From assembly GCA_946885665.1 (NCBI GenBank), contig CAMPGT010000170.1:1-8486 (forward strand): a stretch of 8,486 nucleotides of DNA. Reading direction: 5' to 3'. Below the pieces are notes generated by a model. The model did not search any database. It had not been told where the DNA came from and saw nothing but the letters and a program-made list of their open reading frames with translations. This document shows, one piece after another, positions 6,218 to 8,486 of the stretch (its first letter is position 1; each line of letters opens with the position of its first letter). Origin of the DNA: an uncultured Chitinophagaceae bacterium (GTDB taxonomy: Bacteria; Bacteroidota; Bacteroidia; Chitinophagales; Chitinophagaceae). A program made the translations under genes and the position numbers.

Positions 6218-7720
6218 ATGAAATTCGTCGTCATCTGCCTGCTGCTTGTACAAGGCGCCTTTGGGCAAATGCAGCAAAGTGATGCGCAGGCATACGGGTC
6301 AACGATCACCGCAACTGATCTTAAAGACAGGCTTTACGTTATTGCATCCGATTCGATGGAAGGAAGGGAAACGGCAACACCTGGCCTGAAAAAAGCCGCC
6401 GCCTACATCGAAAACCAGTTTCGGTTGGATGGTTTGCTGCCGGCCTGGCACAATGAATACCAGCAAAAGTTTCCCGTGTACCGCGATTCGACCGAAAAAG
6501 TTGCGCTCGCCATCAACAATGTAGCACTGAAACGCGACACCGATTTTGCGGTAAGCTACAATTCGGGTTTTAATATCACTCTCCAGTCGGGCGGAGTGTT
6601 ATTTGCCGGTTACGGAGTAAGTGATTCCACACGGGACGATTATGCAGATGCCGACGCGCGCGGCAAGATCGTTTTGGTCGTTCCCGGCGCCCCGCAAAAA
6701 ATAGTAAAGAGAAAAAAGGTGGAAGGAAGAGTACCCAGCCTCCAGGAACTTCAAAAAGCCGCACAGGAAAAAGGGGCCATAGCTTTGCTGATCGTGGATC
6801 AGCGGTTTCCCCGCAAGCCCAGCGGCGACAAGGGTAATATGTACGTCAAAGATTATCGCAAAGACACTTTTCCAAACACATTTTTTATTTCGGACTCGGT
6901 GGCAACGTTGATTATGGGTGGCGATTTTGCACAACTGCGAAAGAGGAGTACCACTCCACCTCCACCCAGGCATTACCCCGTGCAAATTTTGCTCGAACTG
7001 AAAAAATCGACGGAGCACCTCGAAAGCAGCAATGTCATCGGTATGATAGAGGGTACCGATAAAAAAGATGAGGCCATCATTATCACGTCGCATTATGACC
7101 ATCTCGGCAAGAGGGATTCGATAATTTATTACGGCGCCGACGACGATGGATCCGGAACCGCAACGGTGCTGGAACTGGCCGAAACATTCGCAAAGGCCGC
7201 CGCTGAAGGAAAAAGGCCCAAAAGAAGCATCCTGTTCATGACCGTTTCGGGCGAAGAAAAGGGATTGTGGGGATCGGCATATTATGTGGAGCATCCCGCG
7301 TTTCCTCTCGAAAAAACTTCGGCCAATATTAATATCGATATGATAGGAAGAGTGGAAAGCGGCCGCAGGGACGACTCACTGAATTACGTATATATTGTTG
7401 GCGACAACCGGATGAGCTCCGATTTGCGGCCGATCAGCGAAACCGTGAATAGGCAGACGCTGAAATTTGTACTCGACTATAAATTCAACGATCCTAATGA
7501 TCCGCAAAGAATTTTCTACCGCAGCGATCATTACAACTTCGCCAAGAACGGCGTGCCCGCGATATTTTACTTCAATGGGCTGCATGAAGATTATCACCGT
7601 CCCGGCGATACGCCTGATAAAATCAACTACGAATTATTAGCGAAACGTGCGCAGCTCATTTTTTTTACTGCATGGGAAATGGCTAACAGGGACGAGACGC
7701 TTAAAAGGGATCTTGAGTAG
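6218..7720 (+). CDS. Secreted M28-family zinc metallopeptidase with PA-like insert
   Basis: The 500-residue product has a signal peptide at residues 1-16 (cleavage likely after Gly16, before Gln17; no lipobox Cys), so it acts in the periplasm or outside. The M28 aminopeptidase fold uses two zinc ions, and all expected ligands are present: His292 in TSHYDHLG, the Asp pair in GADDDGSGT (306-314), Glu346/Glu347 in SGEEKGLWGS, Asp374 in NIDMIGR and His460 in HEDYHRPGDT. Residues about 120-265 form a protease-associated-like insert between the N-terminal part and the catalytic core, as in many larger M28 enzymes. A short run of four Pro at 247-250 marks a linker near its end. The substrate is probably the N-terminus of peptides, but M28 also includes carboxypeptidases and glutaminyl cyclases, so specificity is open. 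There is no promoter-like sequence in the 29-bp gap after the ABC-F gene; cotranscription is likely though functional linkage is not obvious. Confidence 0.92.
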   Translation: MKFVVICLLLVQGAFGQMQQSDAQAYGSTITATDLKDRLYVIASDSMEGRETATPGLKKAAAYIENQFRLDGLLPAWHNEYQQKFPVYRDSTEKVALAINNVALKRDTDFAVSYNSGFNITLQSGGVLFAGYGVSDSTRDDYADADARGKIVLVVPGAPQKIVKRKKVEGRVPSLQELQKAAQEKGAIALLIVDQRFPRKPSGDKGNMYVKDYRKDTFPNTFFISDSVATLIMGGDFAQLRKRSTTPPPPRHYPVQILLELKKSTEHLESSNVIGMIEGTDKKDEAIIITSHYDHLGKRDSIIYYGADDDGSGTATVLELAETFAKAAAEGKRPKRSILFMTVSGEEKGLWGSAYYVEHPAFPLEKTSANINIDMIGRVESGRRDDSLNYVYIVGDNRMSSDLRPISETVNRQTLKFVLDYKFNDPNDPQRIFYRSDHYNFAKNGVPAIFYFNGLHEDYHRPGDTPDKINYELLAKRAQLIFFTAWEMANRDETLKRDLE

Positions 7721-7739
7721 GTATTGCGGTTTCGGTGAT

Positions 7740-7765
7740 AAAAAAATCCCCCGCGGAGCGGGGGA
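7740..7765 (-). terminator. Intrinsic terminator of the DUF4197 gene
   Basis: An eight-base-pair, very GC-rich stem (7747-7754 with 7758-7765) closes a three-base loop. On the minus strand it is followed directly by seven T residues (7746 down to 7740), so it terminates the DUF4197 transcript about 30 bases after its stop. The plus-strand side lacks a T run, but the hairpin sits 26 bases after the peptidase stop and may give weak termination there too. Confidence 0.88.
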
Positions 7766-7795
7766 ATATCTACTTTGTTACATAAAGTTCTTTTA

Positions 7796-8486
7796 CTACG
7801 ATCCGAAAACTTTTTTGAGAATATCCGTTACACGCGCAGCGGGATCCTTACGAATCTTCTGCTCCTCAAGCGCCACCTGGTAAAACAAACCTGTTAGCGC
7901 CTTTTCAGTCACATAACCGGCCAGGTCGGTATTCACTTTATTAAAACTTGTGGGCAGTTTATTATATGTTTCAAAAACATCCTTCCAGTATTTTGTTGCA
8001 TTGGTATTATCCAGCGCGCCTTCTATCACCGGCCTGAATGCATTCGTAAGGCTGGCGGTAGTTTTTCCTTTCAGGTAGGTTGTGGCTGCACTGTCGTTGC
8101 CTTTCAGGATGCCGAATGCGTCACCGATGCTCATGGAGGTGATGGCATCCATAAAAATTGGCGCAGCAGATTTTGACGCTTCTTCAGCCGCCCTGTTCAT
8201 GGAAAGTATGGCCTTATCGACCATGCTGCCCATGCCAATACTTCTGAGGGTGGATTCCACTTTTTTCGCTTCTTCGGGCATGAGTACCTTGATCATGGCG
8301 TTTCCAAAGAAGCCATCAACCGCCGACAACTTGTCTGCGCTGTTCCTGGCGCCTACGCTAAGTGCTTCCTTTAAACCTGCCACAACGTCTTCGTTGGAAA
8401 GTCCGCCGCCGGATTTCTTACCAAAAATGCCGCTTGCCTTTTTAAGAATGTCGCTGCCGCTTGTAGATTTCTGCTGTGCACATGAA
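7796..8486 (-). CDS. DUF4197 family putative lipoprotein, 5' end outside window
   Basis: The frame is open from the stop at 7796 to the right edge, giving 229 visible residues plus one at the C-terminal stop position; the start codon is beyond the window. The core matches DUF4197: GLKEALSVGARNSADKLS, then DGFFGNAMIKVLMPEEAKKVE, SMNRAAEEAS, APIFMDAITSM and a C-terminal GLFYQVALEEQKIRKDP segment. An ATG-less reading from a GTG at 8383 would drop part of this domain's lead-in and the Ser-Cys-Ala-Gln-Gln stretch at the edge (Cys codon 8480-8482). That stretch looks like a lipobox end followed by a Ser/Gly-rich tether (about 30 residues), so I read the protein as an envelope lipoprotein whose signal peptide is cut off by the window. 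No acidic surface-export signal follows the Cys, which favours a periplasm-facing anchor. The molecular function of DUF4197 is unknown. A strong terminator follows the gene. Confidence 0.85.
   Translation of the reverse strand, partial: SCAQQKSTSGSDILKKASGIFGKKSGGGLSNEDVVAGLKEALSVGARNSADKLSAVDGFFGNAMIKVLMPEEAKKVESTLRSIGMGSMVDKAILSMNRAAEEASKSAAPIFMDAITSMSIGDAFGILKGNDSAATTYLKGKTTASLTNAFRPVIEGALDNTNATKYWKDVFETYNKLPTSFNKVNTDLAGYVTEKALTGLFYQVALEEQKIRKDPAARVTDILKKVFGS

Noticed and set aside
6599..7294. Open minus-strand frame of 231 codons opposite the M28 peptidase
   Set aside because: It is antisense to the zinc-ligand region of an intact peptidase and has no recognisable domain.

Overview
The window looks like ordinary chromosomal DNA from a member of the Bacteroidota, most likely Chitinophagaceae or a close relative. 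This placement comes from gene content and signals, not from a marker gene. Start codons lack clear Shine-Dalgarno sequences, several genes are preceded by TAnnTTTG-like -7 elements, exported proteins have short signal peptides ending before Gln, and a DUF4197 protein begins its visible part with a Ser-Cys-Ala-Gln lipobox-like stretch. Base composition is fairly even and no mobile element, phage gene, CRISPR array, tRNA or rRNA was seen.

Layout from left to right. A minus-strand App1-type (DUF2183) phosphatase gene runs off the left edge (1-1031). Divergent from it, with 25 bp between the start codons, is a plus-strand diacylglycerol/lipid kinase (1057-1938). A secreted seven-bladed beta-propeller lactonase-family protein (1957-3060) follows after 18 bp. 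A cold-shock protein (3107-3310) has its own likely promoter and a strong UUCG-loop terminator. A minus-strand NarL-type sensor histidine kinase (3368-4252) converges on that terminator. Divergent from the kinase is a Uup-like ABC-F ATPase (4302-6188), followed after 29 bp by a secreted M28 metallopeptidase (6218-7720). A minus-strand DUF4197 putative lipoprotein (7796-8486) runs off the right edge, and a strong terminator hairpin lies in the convergent gap.

The most suggestive relationship is the head-to-head phosphatase and lipid kinase pair. App1 enzymes remove phosphate from phosphatidate and DAGK-type enzymes add phosphate to diacylglycerol, so the pair could set the balance of the two lipids. 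The other genes are housekeeping or general-purpose: RNA chaperone, ribosome-associated ATPase, envelope hydrolases and an orphan sensor kinase. Genes cover nearly everything, no gap exceeds about 75 bp, and I found no convincing new multi-gene system.
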